From the NCBI GenBank assembly GCA_916700875.1, contig CAKAKS010000013.1:14098596-14162595 (forward strand): DNA of 64,000 nt, written 5' to 3'. The notes under the pieces were generated by a model. It was not told the origin of the DNA and made no database searches. It worked only from the letters and a program-made list of their open reading frames with translations. The position numbers and the translations under genes were made by a program. The stretch comes from Sebastes aleutianus. Its lineage: Eukaryota; Chordata; Actinopteri; Perciformes; Sebastidae. Positions 13,257 through 26,264 of the stretch are shown piece by piece (within the stretch, counting starts at the first letter, position 1; every line of letters starts with the position of its first letter).

Positions 13257-13912
13257 AGACTCACGGCAGCACGTGAAATAGTCAAAAAATGTTATCTATT
13301 TAATTATAGATACGAATTTCCCTTTTTTTCATGAAGCTCGTCACGACTTTCAACAACATATTTTTCGTGCTTTTGCGTGACGCATGTGTTCATTTTTGCT
13401 CCAGTCTATTCTAAATAAATCTACTTAGTTAGGTTTAGGAAAAGATCGACTTGGTTAAGCTTAGGCAACAAAACTACTTAGTTAGGTTTCAGGAAAAGAT
13501 CGACTTGGTTAGGCTTAGGCAACAAAACTACTTAGGTTTAGGAAAAGATCGACTTGGTTAGGCTCAGGCAACAAAACTACTTAGTTAGGTTTAGGAAAAG
13601 ACCGTGGTTTGGGTTAAAATAACACCGGAAGTGCTATAACTTCAGTAAAGAAGTTACGTGACAAATAAATCAACTTTGACCTCTCCTTGGCGAAAGTCCG
13701 GTGTTTTTTTTTTTTAACCTAACCATTCACCCCGACCTTCTCCCGATGTGGCGTTCGCCGCTCTTTATACCTCCTGGTTCGCAATTACGTGGATTACATA
13801 CAAATTGATCTTGTGCTGACCATCTGGAAAGAAATTTGAAATTCGTGTCTATATGTACATGAAACAATACATTAAATTTTGTGACTATTTCACGAGCTAC
13901 TGTGCGACTGGG
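13257..13912 (+). mobile_element. TTAGGCAACAAAACTAC-core element with imperfect TIRs
   Basis: The left end contains ACGTGAAATAGTCAAAAAAT and the right end contains TTTTGTGACTATTTCACGAG, which are imperfect inverted repeats of about 30 bp. The interior holds the core found in three other copies (TTAGGCAACAAAACTACTTA, TTAGGAAAAGATCG). It is partly expanded into a roughly 55-bp tandem repeat at about 13420-13605. No transposase is encoded. Confidence 0.75.
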
Positions 13913-15054
13913 CTGAAAAATCCATCCGCCTCTAACGTTGCACCATGTCCCTTGGCATACTCAGTCATTTTGTAATCTTACCTCCTAATTTTGATTGTTT
14001 GTGCACATTAATTTAAGTTTCCAACTTAAGTGTACCCAATAGTAGCATCTGTAGCAGCTACGCCATGTAAACAAACACCAGCTGTGCAGGCAGCTATGTA
14101 AGATTAGTCCCTAAAACACCCTGAATATAGCGAGAGAGCTCACAAGGCCCTGCAAATAAAACCTCTTCTCATGATACCCTTTTGGGATGACAGTGTCATC
14201 AACGTGTTTTGTCAAGTGTCAGAGGGTCACTTGTGCCCTGACTTTATTGAATTTCCCATGTGAGTGGCAGAGGAAACCTCTATCTTTTCTTTTTCGACTT
14301 CAGATTCACCCCTCACCCCATCCTCCACATCCTATCTTCTTGTCCTACTTCTCTTACCTTCTCTCTATCACAGCCTACTCCCGCTTCATATCGTCCTCTG
14401 TCCCTCTCCTCAAGCCTAAAAATCATCTCATGCACCTATCCGTCTCTGTCATCCCACACACACACACCAGAGACGCAACTTTATTACTCACCACAGCTGG
14501 AGACCACTTAGCACGAGTGTGTATGCGGGAGAGTGTGTGTTTTGTGTTATTTGTCATTATGCGTTCCGTGACATCATTAAGAGGGGTAATATCTCTCCCC
14601 TTAAGAGCTCTTTTTCCATATCTCTGGCTCTCTCTGTTGGCCTCCCTCAAATTGTTTTGTGTGTGTTGGTACCACTCAGATGAGAAGAGCCGAACGAAGG
14701 TTTTTCTTTCAGCCTGCCCACTCCTGTAGAAGTGTGTGTGTGCGCTACAAAGACAGATCCAGACCGACTAATATCATTTGATCGTACCCAGCTCTGCTGT
14801 ACGTTTCTGCTTCTCTGCACTTTCTACTATCTGTAAAAACTAAAAAGCTGCTGTCGCTCAGAAATCCAATGTTAGCAATTTTCACGCCGACTTATTTGCT
14901 TTTGAAGTCATTCCTGATAGTGTGACAGTAGACAGTGTAGAGCTGTGTGAAAGTAGCCTCAGTTATTAGATTATCAGCATTACAGTTAATCAGAAAAGTC
15001 AAAGTTCAAACAAGGTTTTTGAGGTGTTAGCCTGCTGTTTGAAGTGCATTAATT

Positions 15055-15525
15055 GGCGTGGAGAGGAGGTTGTGTTGCTCAGGCTCTATCTATCTGGCGT
15101 GGAGGGAAGGTCGTGTTGCTCTGGCTCTATCTGTTTGGCTTGGAGAGCAGGTCGTGTTGCTCTGGCTCTATCTGTTTGGTGTGGAGAGGAGGTCGTGTTG
15201 CTCTGGCTCTATCTATGTGGCGTGGAGAGGAGGGTGTGTTGCTCTGGCTCTATCTGTTTGGAGTGGAGAAGAGGTCTTGTTGCTCTGGCTCTATCTATGT
15301 GGCGTGGAGAGGAGGGTGTGTTGCTCTGGCTCTATCTGTTTGGAGTGGAGAAGAGGTCTTGTTGCTCTGGCTCTATCTATGTGGCGTGGAGAGGAGGGTG
15401 TGTTGCTCTGGCTCTATCTGTTTGGAGTGGAGAAGAGGTCTTGTTGCTCTGGCTCTATCTATTTGGCGTCGAGAGGAGGGTGTGTTGCTCTGGCTTTATC
15501 TGTTTGGAGTGGAGAGGAGGGTGGT
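15055..15525. repeat. 41-bp minisatellite with 82-bp higher-order unit
   Basis: About 11 tandem copies of a 41-bp unit containing TGTTGCTCTGGCTCTATCT. From about 15191 two unit variants alternate (…TATGTGGCGTGGAGAGGAGG… and …TGTTTGGAGTGGAGAAGAGG…), giving an 82-bp higher-order repeat present about four times. Because 41 is not divisible by three and the unit has no stop on the plus strand, all three frames stay open for about 170 codons; none is credible as a gene. Confidence 0.95.
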
Positions 15526-15534
15526 ACTTTCAAA

Positions 15535-15640
15535 GGACAGAGGGTGTCGATCCTGTACAGATTGTAAAGCCCCGTGAGGCAAATTTGTGATTTGTGATTT
15601 TGGGTTATACAAATAAAATTGACTTGACTTGACTTGAATA
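15535..15640 (+). mobile_element. LINE 3' tail
   Basis: The sequence ATTGTAAAGCCCCGTGAGGC, then ATACAAATAAAATTGACTTG followed by repeated TGACT, resembles the 3' end of an L2-like fish LINE, including a short tandem tail. No coding part is recognised. The minisatellite directly upstream may derive from the same element. Confidence 0.55.
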
Positions 15641-15705
15641 ATACACCATATACCCACTGCATTAATACACCATATGCCACCGGTATCACCCATTGCTTAA
15701 AAGTA

Positions 15706-16066
15706 AGGATGCACAGTTTTGTATTTTTGCAGATATTTTCCACCTCATTGCAGAGAACATCAAGTCTCTCCTGTAGTGGAATAAACATATTATTATGCCC
15801 ACTGTTATCGTGATGGCCCACTGGCAGATGCAGACATAAAATGCTGAGCTTTTCAAATTGTACACATGGGCAAAATAGGAAAACTAGTTTGCATGTAAAA
15901 CATGCCATATTTATTTTTTATGTATGTATCTTGAGCAGCAACAATAATGTTTACAACAGCAAAGTCACGATATAAACTCAATAATATCTCTCTGGAAACA
16001 GATCTAAAATGTCATTAAGCCGTTATCTGCCGATATCGATGACGTGCTGATATCATTGTGCATCCT
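15706..16066. mobile_element. Possible MITE with AGGATGCACA ends
   Basis: AGGATGCACA near 15706 is matched by TGTGCATCCT ending at 16066, a short inverted terminal repeat. The interior is AT-rich and non-coding. No clear target duplication is seen, so the call is tentative. Confidence 0.4.
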
Positions 16067-16788
16067 GACTCAAAAGCAAGTGAAATGTTATACTGCCCTT
16101 CAAAGCCAAAACACAGTAACTACATATGGTCAAAATTGCATGGAGACCAGTAAAAAAATGATTTGACATTTGTTTTATCATAAAAAAGATAAATATGCCA
16201 TAGAAATGTTGAGGAAACATAATGTAAAATTTGCACTTATTACAAAACAGAGTTAAAAACTGAACCAAACTGTAGTAATGTTGCTAAACTTATCCCAATA
16301 GAGACTAAAGCAAGAAAGAACTATGTGATATCTTTCGAGAAGCTAAATGTACCAACGTTTTCCTGCCTGTCTCTTGTAATTGAAAAATTCAATATGTCAG
16401 TATTTGCGTTTGGAGCCTGCAGTTGGCGGTGCATGAACACCATATATACAGTCAGCATCATCCATCATTCAAAGGCAAATTAAATGTTATAGGGTAAGTG
16501 TAATATACTGTAATGTGATTATAATCTCACAAGGTTTTGAACTGTAATCAAATTACTTTAATCCTGTTTTTTTTGTTGTTGTTGACTATTAAAATCCTGA
16601 TAGTCAGCTAAAGAAGATAAGTCTTCCTCCTCATCCTCTCCATCTTTCTCCCTGTCTTTTTAAGAGTCGAGCAGAAGGGACGGCCGGCTTTGCATAAGGA
16701 AAACAACTGCCTTGTGGCTTGTTGTTCAAGTTTCAACTATAACATTTTTATGATCTCAGTTTTACTGTGTTGAGGCAATGCTCTCACA

Positions 16789-16912
<124 letters not shown>

Positions 16913-17459
16913 AGATTGAGAGATTTAGAGGTTCCGCCAGAAGCAGGAACAGTAAAACTAGAGTGTGTAAATCAACCTCACTCAAGAAAATGAGTTGTTT
17001 GCTGTTTCGGTTCTCTAAGATGCTTTGTCTCACACACACACATATGCTCACAGCACCTAAAATATGGTAGACTTTCAATGCCCGAAAACACACACACAAA
17101 CACACAATCTCCAGTGGTTGTAAATCAAAAGTAGAACTGGAGCCAGAAGAAAATGGAAAGCGATGGAGACAGAGATATAAAGAGAGTCCGTTTCCATTAA
17201 GTAATGCGATGAGGTCTCAAGTAATCAAATCAAACTGTCGCTCAATCATTCACTTCCATAGCAACTTTAGGGCCACATGCAAACACACACATACACTCTG
17301 CGGCATTATAAAACTTATCCATTAAATTGATTTGCAGCCTGCTTGATTGTGTTTGGGGCTTTTTCAATCAACGATACCTTTTGTTGACCTTTTTTTTTTC
17401 CTCGCTGCTTTTTTCAGTCTCTATTTCTGGCAGTGCAAGCTCTGTGTTCAGGGAAGTTG

Positions 17460-17461
<2 letters not shown>

Positions 17462-17498
<37 letters not shown>
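17462..17498. repeat. (TG)n microsatellite
   Basis: About 17 TG/GT units preceded by TGTATG. Confidence 0.95.
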
Positions 17499-18504
17499 TG
17501 TGTTTTGTGTCAGTCTGTTGACAGGCCGGGGCGTTGAGGGTACAGTCTGACAGAGGAACTTTCTGGGGAGCAGGTGTCAAAAAGTAACAAGGTAGAAATA
17601 TATCGAGAGAAGGCGAGACAGAGAGAGAGGGAGTGAAGATAAGTAATGTATTGCATTTAGGAGTGGCAGGTGTGCATGTCTAGATCTGGAATCAGTTTTG
17701 TACATTTTCATGGCGTCCTGCAAACTTCTTTGAATTATGGGTAGCGATGCAGTTATTAAGGAAAGTTAATGCTGCAATTACCAATGAAATTGGACACTAC
17801 TCAGCATGAGAGACTTCACCTAGTGGGAAAATCGCTCAAAAACAAACTACAGAGCTCAGAACAAGTTAGTCGGGGTTGTGCACGATCATGTTGGCGAACA
17901 GCAATGGGAATGTTATTAGTTCTGCAAGTAATAAACTATTGGAAAAATTAAAATTTTTACCTGAAGATCCTAAATGGGAAATTGGGAATCACCATAGCTA
18001 ATACAGTTCATCCTGATGTCTGTAACAATTTTAAACACTGTTTATTGTGCTTTTAACAGTTAAATTTGTAAAAACACAACTCTCCACATGAGAGTTCATA
18101 CAAATTATACACATTATAATTGTACATTTATAATAAACAATCTGTCATATAATAAAAATGTACAGCTTACAGAAGAGTGTATTTCCTTATCAACAGAAAA
18201 AAGTTATATTTTTATATATATATAATTATAATGAATGACACAGAATGATACTGAATAAAATAAAAAATGTAAAAAAAATTATAATAAATAAAAGAAAGAA
18301 ATATAATAATTTCTATAAAGTGTGACTAAAGAGTAAGTGGGACACTGATAATGAAGATGGTGGTATTCATAATTGTTAATGTATTTGGTCTGGCTGAAGT
18401 AATTTATAAAAGCCAACCATATTTTGTAGATCTTACCCTTCTGTCTTTTTGATGAAAATTGTATTTTCTCTAAATCTAAATGCGTCATCGTCTGTAACAA
18501 CGTT

Positions 18505-19135
18505 TTTATGGCAATTTATCCAACTGTTGTTGAAACATTTCACTCAAAGCCTCATGATGGCGCTGTAGGAAAAGTCAGAGGTACGCCCAAGTCATTTAGG
18601 CTAGTGTACGTTCAGACAAGCAAAAGTGGCCCAATTCAGATTTTTTTTTGTGTGCATATGTGACTCGGATCATTTTTTTTTCATAACAGTGTGAACAGCA
18701 CAAATCACATGGAATCTGATCTTTTCAATTCAGATTTTTTTTGCAATGTGAACTCAGTCTGAACATTTGTGTCGGAATTCATGCGACTTTTACATCACCC
18801 TGATCGCCATTTGTCAGAATTCCGCGCATACATACAACAGCGTTGTATTGCTCTTTTGCGCATGTGGGTCATTCCAGGAACGTGACGAGTTCACACTGGA
18901 TGAACTGATATAAGTCACATTTTAAAAAATAACGTGAATAGCCCAAAAAAACAAAATTTGGATCTAAGCAATAAATCCGAATTTAGCACTAAGCCTTGCA
19001 GTGTGAGCGACATAGCCTAGGAGTCATCCCCTAGGAACCATGAATATCTGAACCAAATTTCATGGCAATCCATCCAAGAGTTGTTGAGATGTTTTAGTCT
19101 GCTGACAGACTTCCATTTGCCATCCCTAGAGCCAC
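18505..19135. repeat. Dispersed fish repeat split by a later insertion
   Basis: Left part 18505-18596 (TTGTTGAAACATTTCACTCA, CTCATGATGGCGCTGTAGGA) and right part 19020-19135 (ACCAAATTTCATGGCAATCC) look like consecutive pieces of one widespread teleost repeat. They are separated by the MITE at 18597-19019. Family recognition is from memory of other fish genomes. Confidence 0.55.
18597..19019. mobile_element. MITE nested in an older repeat
   Basis: The left end TAGGCTAGTGTACGTTCAGAC resembles the reverse complement of the right end GTGTGAGCGACATAGCCTA. The flanks carry AAGTCAT on the left and GAGTCAT on the right, a likely 7-8 bp target duplication with one mismatch. This size fits a hAT-like element. 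The 423-bp interior is non-coding. Confidence 0.65.
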
Positions 19136-21227
19136 ACTGCTCTCACAAAAAAAGTAGGTCAAGTCATGGCTTACAGGGAAGTTGTGAAAGTGTTAGCTTA
19201 CCATCCTAGTTATAATTTGTATGTCATTTTTCACAATTTATTTTTTAGAAAGATTGACTTGGAGTTATTTAACTGTTGATGTTTTATTATTAGGTATTTA
19301 CTGTGTTGGTTTGTCCATAGTTTCACCCAGTCCTCTGGACTCCTGCGTCTTTGTTAACTTTACATCAAGGACCACAGTGGAAATAAGTCTCGGACTATAT
19401 TGAGCCGTCCTCGACATTTTTACCAGCCCCGACAACGTGTGGCTGGTATTGTTTACACCTTGTGAGTCTGTGTGTGAGTCATCATGGCAAAATGTGGTCC
19501 TGGAGATACCTGCTGTAGCGGGAACTACCACAGAGGCGGTTTTGAGTACTTTGCCAGGTGTTTATTTATCTGTCTGTGGACAGATTTGGTCACCACGATG
19601 GCGGCTCAACCGTCCCAGATGCAATTACAAAACCTAATAAGTGTGTAGTTGAGATCAAAATGAAGGTTGAATGCAAAGGTGGGTGTGATCCGAGTAAGGG
19701 TGCCGGAAGTAGGGGGGTAGGAAAGCCATTGGCCCCCCACTTAACGCCCCTGGCACGATTTGTCGTCGCGGTTGGTCCCATCGTAGGATGGTCTCTAGTT
19801 GTAGTTGTGTCTAATTACTGTACGTGTACTTAACGTACATAATGTCCTAATATACTCGTCAAATAAACTTCGCTAAACTGAAATGCTTGGCATCTAAAAT
19901 CAGAGCTTCATAAACCTTTAATGTCCTCAAAAAGACTCACACTAGGCCCTGGACCAGCATTGATAGTCCCTGGGAACAGTATTGTTGCCCTCAACTCTCT
20001 GATTTTCACAGATGTTGGGATAGACTCTAGCCTCCTGCGACCATGAGCAGAATAAGCTGTTTATAAAATAAATGCATGAAAATGGAAGAAAACGAGGAAG
20101 GAAAAAATTGGGTTGATGTGATGATAGTCAGAAATAAAAGTCAGCTAGAGAGGAAGATGAGGTGAAGAGGGGGGCTGAAAGAGAAGGGGACGAGGGCTGA
20201 GATAGAGATGGAGAGAGCAGGGCACAGATGGGAGCGCTGCTACAGCCGCCACCAACTATGAATAATGAAAGCACTGCAGCGAGCGTATGTGTGTGCGTGT
20301 GTGTGTCGTCTGCATGTGTCAATTGGCTAAATTAATGAATACCTGCAGTATGTTTATGAAGCCCCAAAGTGTTTACCCGGAACATGTTTTCATGCGTATC
20401 GTGTTTGTGTACATGTGAGCTGAATTGTCTGTGTGTATGTGAAGGTTTGTGTGTTACTAGTGAAGCGTGGGCGCATGTGGGGTGGCTGGCTGTCTGTTCA
20501 TACAAACCACAATCTGTGTATGATGTGCAGCATGAGAAAACATGTGTGCACACATCCGATGTGTGCATGTTCCTTACCGTTGTAGGATTTGTCTGTGTTT
20601 GTATACCCCTGAGTGAACTCGGTGTGTATTGAGTCGTAACCCTTCACATCTCAGCGGCGAGCATTACTCATACTCCTCTTTCAACCTCTTTCAGCCTCTC
20701 TGTCTCCTTCTTCTTCACTCCACTCCTTCCCTCTCTTGCCCCCTAATCTCTCTACGTCTTTTTTAATTTTTCCAAACTCTCTCTTTTTCTGTCCTCTCTC
20801 CCCCATTTCTCTTATTTCCTTTTATCTCACTCTATCCTCTTACTTCTGTCGTTCCTCTTCCAACTCACTGTCAATTGACAGCACGCTAAGCCCTGCCCCC
20901 TTTAGTTACTGTCGCTACACCTGTCAATCATTCCATTTCAGTTAAAGATGATACTACAGGCAGATGATTAAAAAAAATAAATCGGCTGTAAAATTTTTAA
21001 TATAACGGATATTTAATTTCGTCCTCCTCCACTAAATGGATTTCCATGTTTTTCCTCTCTTGTTTCACATCTGACTAAACAATACTTTTATATCTTCTCC
21101 GACATTGTTGAGAGTTGGATGCTCAACCTGATGTGATGCTGGAAATAGCAAAAATCCAGCCAGTTTCATCCGCTGTTGCTGTGACAGCTCACCAATGAAA
21201 ACAATGCGCTTCCACTTCTCTCAACAC

Positions 21228-21253
21228 CTACACCACCACCACCACCACCACCA
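21228..21253. repeat. (CAC)n trinucleotide repeat
   Basis: About eight CAC units. Confidence 0.9.
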
Positions 21254-21684
21254 CTCTCTCACATCCCCCTCCTCCCTCATGTTTTTCTTTGTTGAGCCGA
21301 AGCCTATTTGTGGTGTCAGAGCCAACATGGCTGACAGTGAAGCATATGATGAAGACACAACCAGGTGGAAATGAACACTCTCTCTTCCTCTTTGCCTGTC
21401 AGATACAGCTGGATTGGCGAGATGATGATTACGTACTCGGGGTGAAACAGACCGGAAGGAGGGCAAACGGAATGTGATTTACATAAAAGGACCAAAACAA
21501 ATACATTTGGAACATTTGGGTACCTTAGACATTTTAAAATTAGGGATGTTGTACGATTAAAAGAGATTTGGTTTTGGAGGTTGTCTTTATTCAGACATAA
21601 TCAGCCAGTACCAATTCAAAGTTGAGTACCAGCACCAACATCAAATTCCCACTCCCAACTCGTCAAATACCGCCGCTTGGTCAG

Positions 21685-22275
21685 TGCCCCTGGGCATTGG
21701 AAACCACCGTATGGGGTACCCCTCTTGCATTACTTTTGGACAGACCAGGGATGGCGTGTAAATAAATGCTTGTTACATGCATAGTGTCCTTTCAAAATAA
21801 ACATTTGTTTTCACAGGTTGTTGGGTTTAGGCAACACAACCACTTAGTTAGGGTTAGGAAACGGTCATTGTTGACATTAACTTTACTGACTAGCACGTGA
21901 CTCACAGAGCTGACGATACTAACAACTTACGGGACTAAGGACTCAAGTGACTGACGACTCAGGTGACTGACGATACCGATGAGTCTCGTGACCAAAGGCC
22001 GACGTGATAAAATAAGTCAACGTTACTTTTAGTTTCACACGGGATACAAACAGCGGTCTCCAAGGTTGAAAGTGTTGTGTTTGTTTGACCCATCCTCCAA
22101 ACCTCCTGCCCGCCCTTAGCGGACTCTCACGCTACTAATACTACGTCACTTGCTCCAACCGTTGAATAACGCTGTGGCTGGGTTTACATTGGAGTTAGTT
22201 GAAAACCTGGTTCGTCATATACAGTACTGTTACTAAAGGGTGCCTCCGTGCGTTGGTTTCTGATGCCATGGGGCA
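21685..22275 (+). mobile_element. TTAGGCAACACAACCAC-core element with different TIRs
   Basis: The left end TGCCCCTGGGCATTGGAAAC pairs imperfectly with the right end GTTTCTGATGCCATGGGGCA. The interior has the shared core (TTAGGCAACACAACCACTTA) and the block GTTTCACACGGGATACAAAC seen in the other copies. Its termini differ from those at 13257 and 34826. Confidence 0.7.
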
Positions 22276-23348
22276 CTTATACAAGTTGGGAGTGAGAAAG
22301 GATTGGCACCAATTACACTTTCTAAACTGTCAGCCTCCTTTATTACGTTTATATATTACTACTTTTACTACTTAGTTACATTCCCCCACTGAAAATCAGG
22401 GTTGCTGTTCCAGCAACTACTGAACGTCTGAGAAATATACAGTACAAATTATGGTCTAAACAAAGAAACATGATTCTTTAGTGTACTTCAGTTGGTTTGG
22501 GTTTTTTTATGAAGGAAACAGCGTCTCATGGTGACAGCCTGCAATTAAATGAATGTGCATGTTTACAGTAGAATCTAGACACACCCTATCAGGAAACAGG
22601 AGGAGGGGGGGGAGACTCCCAGCGGCTGGAAGCTGACTGGGAACTGGCTGGCAGCCGACTGGCATTATTGTCCAATGAGTACAGCAGTGTTGATGAAAAC
22701 CTTCCAACAAAAGTTCACATTAAATGATTCTCTGTCTCTAAATACACGGGCAGATCTGATAACAATGCCATCTCACCTATGTGAGTCTACTAAGACACTG
22801 CTCACGCTCGCACACTGCTATTTTTTTTAATATCCCCACGGCTTTTTTTTCCAATTAACTTGTTAAGGTCTGGTTGCAGTCCCCTCAAAACTCTTTGCGC
22901 TGCATTTTAGGGCTTTCCCCTGGGTGTTACTAATTGAAAATGTTTCAACTGTGGCTCTGCTGCACATTGCATCACTGTCAGCTGGAGAAAAACGTAATCA
23001 GGGCCTGGGGGGGAAGCAAGGAGCCTCAGAGTGCCCCACTGAGCAATGTCAACTCGGGCGTCAACCTTCATCTTTGCAGAGGCTCCTAATCATCTTCTGC
23101 AAGAGAAAACAGAGGGTTGCTAACATTTACATTTTTTTCTGTGATGTATCCTATTTGTTATAAGGGTTAATAATAGGTTTTGATAGTAATGAGGATCATG
23201 CGGCAGCAGAAATTACCTGAGACTGTCACAGTTTTAATGGACTGCTCTAAACACATTTGCGACTCTTTTATTACGAGCGTAAAACAGGAAAGGTTAATTA
23301 TCTGGAATACACTCGCCGAGTCTCATCCTTCTCTTCACTTTTTAACAG

Positions 23349-23455
23349 GAAGATCATCGAGGTGAAGATCATTGACGATGAGGAGTACGAGAAGAACAAG
23401 ACCTTCACCATCGAGCTGGGAGAGCCCGTTCTGTTGGAGATAGGGCAGAAACACG
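23349..23455 (+). CDS. slc8a: SLC8 sodium/calcium exchanger, internal exon: end of calcium-binding domain 2 (A-type alternative exon)
   Basis: This 107-bp exon has acceptor AG at 23347-23348 and donor GTGAGT from 23456. It gives 35 whole codons with one split base at each end. The peptide runs KIIEVKIIDDEEYEKNKTF and ends ELGEPVLLEIGQKH. In SLC8 proteins this is part of the second Calx-beta domain in the large cytoplasmic loop, which binds calcium and activates exchange. The DDEEYEKNKTF motif matches the exon-A class of the mutually exclusive A/B pair known from NCX1 (the B class has DREEYEK). No B-type exon was seen nearby. The last base G joins GT of the next exon to form glycine. Confidence 0.93.
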
Positions 23456-24280
23456 GTGAGTGTCTTTGTGTGTTTATGTGTGTGTGTGTGTGGCTGTTCA
23501 CAGAGAATATCAAGAAGCCGGCAGAGGGAACAGAGTGACAGACAGAATGGGGTCTTTATTTAAGTCTCGGGCCTCCTGCACACTTATCTCTTGTAAACAG
23601 GGTGAGACTTGCATTGATTGTCTGAAACCTCCAATTTAAACTCTGATTAACTTGGGAAACATTTCACTTTGAACTAAGGACGTGGCTGAAAGGATTTAAA
23701 GAACACCGGGTCATAATTGCAACAAATTCAGGAAACTAAGAAGCCAGAGAAGAGCAGATTGAACTCAATTTGCAATTCATTCCTGCCTAATGAACTATTT
23801 GGATCCTTCCTCTGCACCGTCACTTCCTACTCTCTGAATCCACGTAGTTACCAGAGAGCTCTGAAATCCACCCATATAAAACATCTAAGCCCTTCAACTT
23901 TTTAAGAACATAGGAAGCTTTAGTTTAATTTTTTTAAAAGGCTCCTTACAGCAGGCAGACAGCTAATCTCTGGCAGGTGACTCAAGGCTAAAGAGAACCT
24001 GCGCTGAAAGTCAATAAGTAATTTCTGCAGCTTGTTCTGCTTTGACATTTCTGTTGAATTTCCACAAGATTGAAGGTTCACAAGAGAACAGAAAAGACAA
24101 AAAGAAAGTAACTTTCGTTGAGTCATTTGGCTTCACAGAGACATTTTCGCTGTCTCATTTCACATCTTTTCTTTCTTCGCTTTCTTTAGTTCTTTCACTC
24201 CCTCACTAATTTACTCAACCTGGGGTTCGGGGCCCCTACAAGGGGTTGCATGATAAATCTGAGGGGTCGGAAAAGATTAA

Positions 24281-24755
24281 AGAGGACGTATTATGCTTAT
24301 TTTCAGGTGCTTACTTGTATTTTGGGTTTCTACTAGAACATGTTTACATGCTTTAATGTTCAAAATATGCTTTATTTCTCTCATACCGGCTGAGCTGCAG
24401 CACCTCTTTTCACCCTTTGTCTGAAATGCTCTGTTTGATCTCCTGCTCCGAAAAGCCCACTCTGCTCTGATTGGTCAGCTGGCCTAACTAGCTTTGTTTG
24501 ACGGCATGCCAAACTAGCTGCTAGGCAGGTATTATGCAAATGTGTTACTTAGTGACATCACCACGTTACGGAAGAAAAGGCGAGACTTCAAGCAAGGTGT
24601 TTCAGGCAGTTCAAGAGCAGTGTTTCTATGGGGGAACTTCCTTTGGCATGGACTTTGGGCTTTGTAACTTTGCAGACCTTTTACATTTTATGTTACAAAA
24701 AACTATTTATACACTGAAGAAAAGGGAAAAACCACAAAACCACAATAGGTTTTCT
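24281..24755. mobile_element. TTAA-flanked MITE, copy A
   Basis: TTAA lies at 24277-24280 and 24756-24759. The ends AGAGGACGTATTATG and CACAATAGGTTTTCT are imperfect inverted repeats. The interior matches the element at 30614-31112 (TATTTTGGGTTTCTACTAGA, AACATGTTTACAT). It is non-coding, about 475 bp. Confidence 0.8.
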
Positions 24756-24794
24756 TTAAACGGACAAGGACCACAAAAACTAATCTGCTTTTTC

Positions 24795-24818
24795 TAGTTA
24801 ATTAATTAATTAATTAAT
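24795..24818. repeat. (TTAA)n short repeat
   Basis: Five to six TTAA units followed by a T run, 40 bp after the MITE. Confidence 0.85.
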
Positions 24819-26264
24819 ATTTTTTTTTTTTACCTCTCCAGGCCTCTCAAAATAATGTTACTTATCACATATGTCTGCTGGTCACAACCAGTAGACATAT
24901 AAGGTTGGAAACTATTGCTCTACCACGTACAGTATGCACACATAGATTCACCTACACTCAATACTGTGCCTGAACGCATCGTGTGTGTAGATACAGACAA
25001 CGCTGCTGCTGCTGCTCTGCTCACATGCCGCTCACGCTACGCCTCCTCTGTAGATAAGGTGACAGTCCTGGTGGAGTAGAGGTCCACACGCTCCATGTCA
25101 GTCATGAAGCGCCAACAGCCCAGGGCATGTTTCATCACAGAGGATATATAATTGGGTTTATAAGACTGTCACACAGCAAGTGGACACACACATACACACA
25201 CACACACACACACTGAGCCACACACATACTGTACACTGCTTTTCAATTACAGCAGGTCGACATTGATAACAGCTGACTCGATTAATGACACTGTCACCGA
25301 GTATGAGGAGACATATGGATGGATGAATGGAGGGATGCATGGTGGAACATATGGTAATGGAGAGATAGAAAGGTTGTTTCATGGGAGAAAATCTTAATTC
25401 CTCATTGGTATTCATATTTGTAATAACATGGGATGCTTGATAGATTGGATTTCCCAAGTGACCCGTCAGTGTTTGAACATTAGCATTTACATTACAGACT
25501 TTCACGAGTGCTTGCACTCTTAAAATGATACCCCATGCAGCAAAGCTGTGAAAACAATTTATGTTGCCCTGGCAAAAATCTGAACAAATTACATGATACA
25601 TGATTTGAGTTCAAATGCCAGGCTGAATGCATAAATACTACTGCATGAATACTGCATATTAATCCTACGACTATAGGGAGTCTTGCATTAATTGCTAACA
25701 CAGAGCTTTAAGTTTGTTTTGCAGAAAAAAATGTAGATGTATTTCTTCCAGGATGAAAGTCTCGGGGTGACATGTTAGTTGTTATTTTGAATTCTGTTGC
25801 TGTTCCTCACTTTGCAGCAACTTCCATCTGAACACTTCAGAAAGTTCTCAGTCAATTACACCGGCAGTACCGTCTCTCTAGAGGATTAAAGAGATGAATG
25901 ATCCCACATGATTCAACTTTCCTTCCTTATTTTTTCATACATAGTGACTTGGTGTAAGAAGTGCTTCACTGAAAGAATTTGAAATGTTCACCAGCAAACA
26001 GAATAGTCACCGTTATAGACACACATTACTTCAAGTGAGGCAAACCTGATGAGTGGAGGGTTTCCAGGGATTCTGAAGTTGAAGTAACCCAGTTATTCAA
26101 CACAATCTCTTAAGGTAGCAGTACATCTCTGAGAGTGGTTTGCAATGAATTTTTGAAAACAAGAGGGGAGGCTGTGAGTTCCAGGTCTTCATCACATCTT
26201 CAATACGTTTGACCGAGGTCTGTAGCCAGGATCATGAAACATATACTTCGATGAGAAGTGTCTG

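Noticed and set aside
15024..15590. Three overlapping plus-strand open frames of about 170-190 codons
   Set aside because: They are the three frames of one stop-free 41-bp minisatellite; no splice context, homology or codon constraint.
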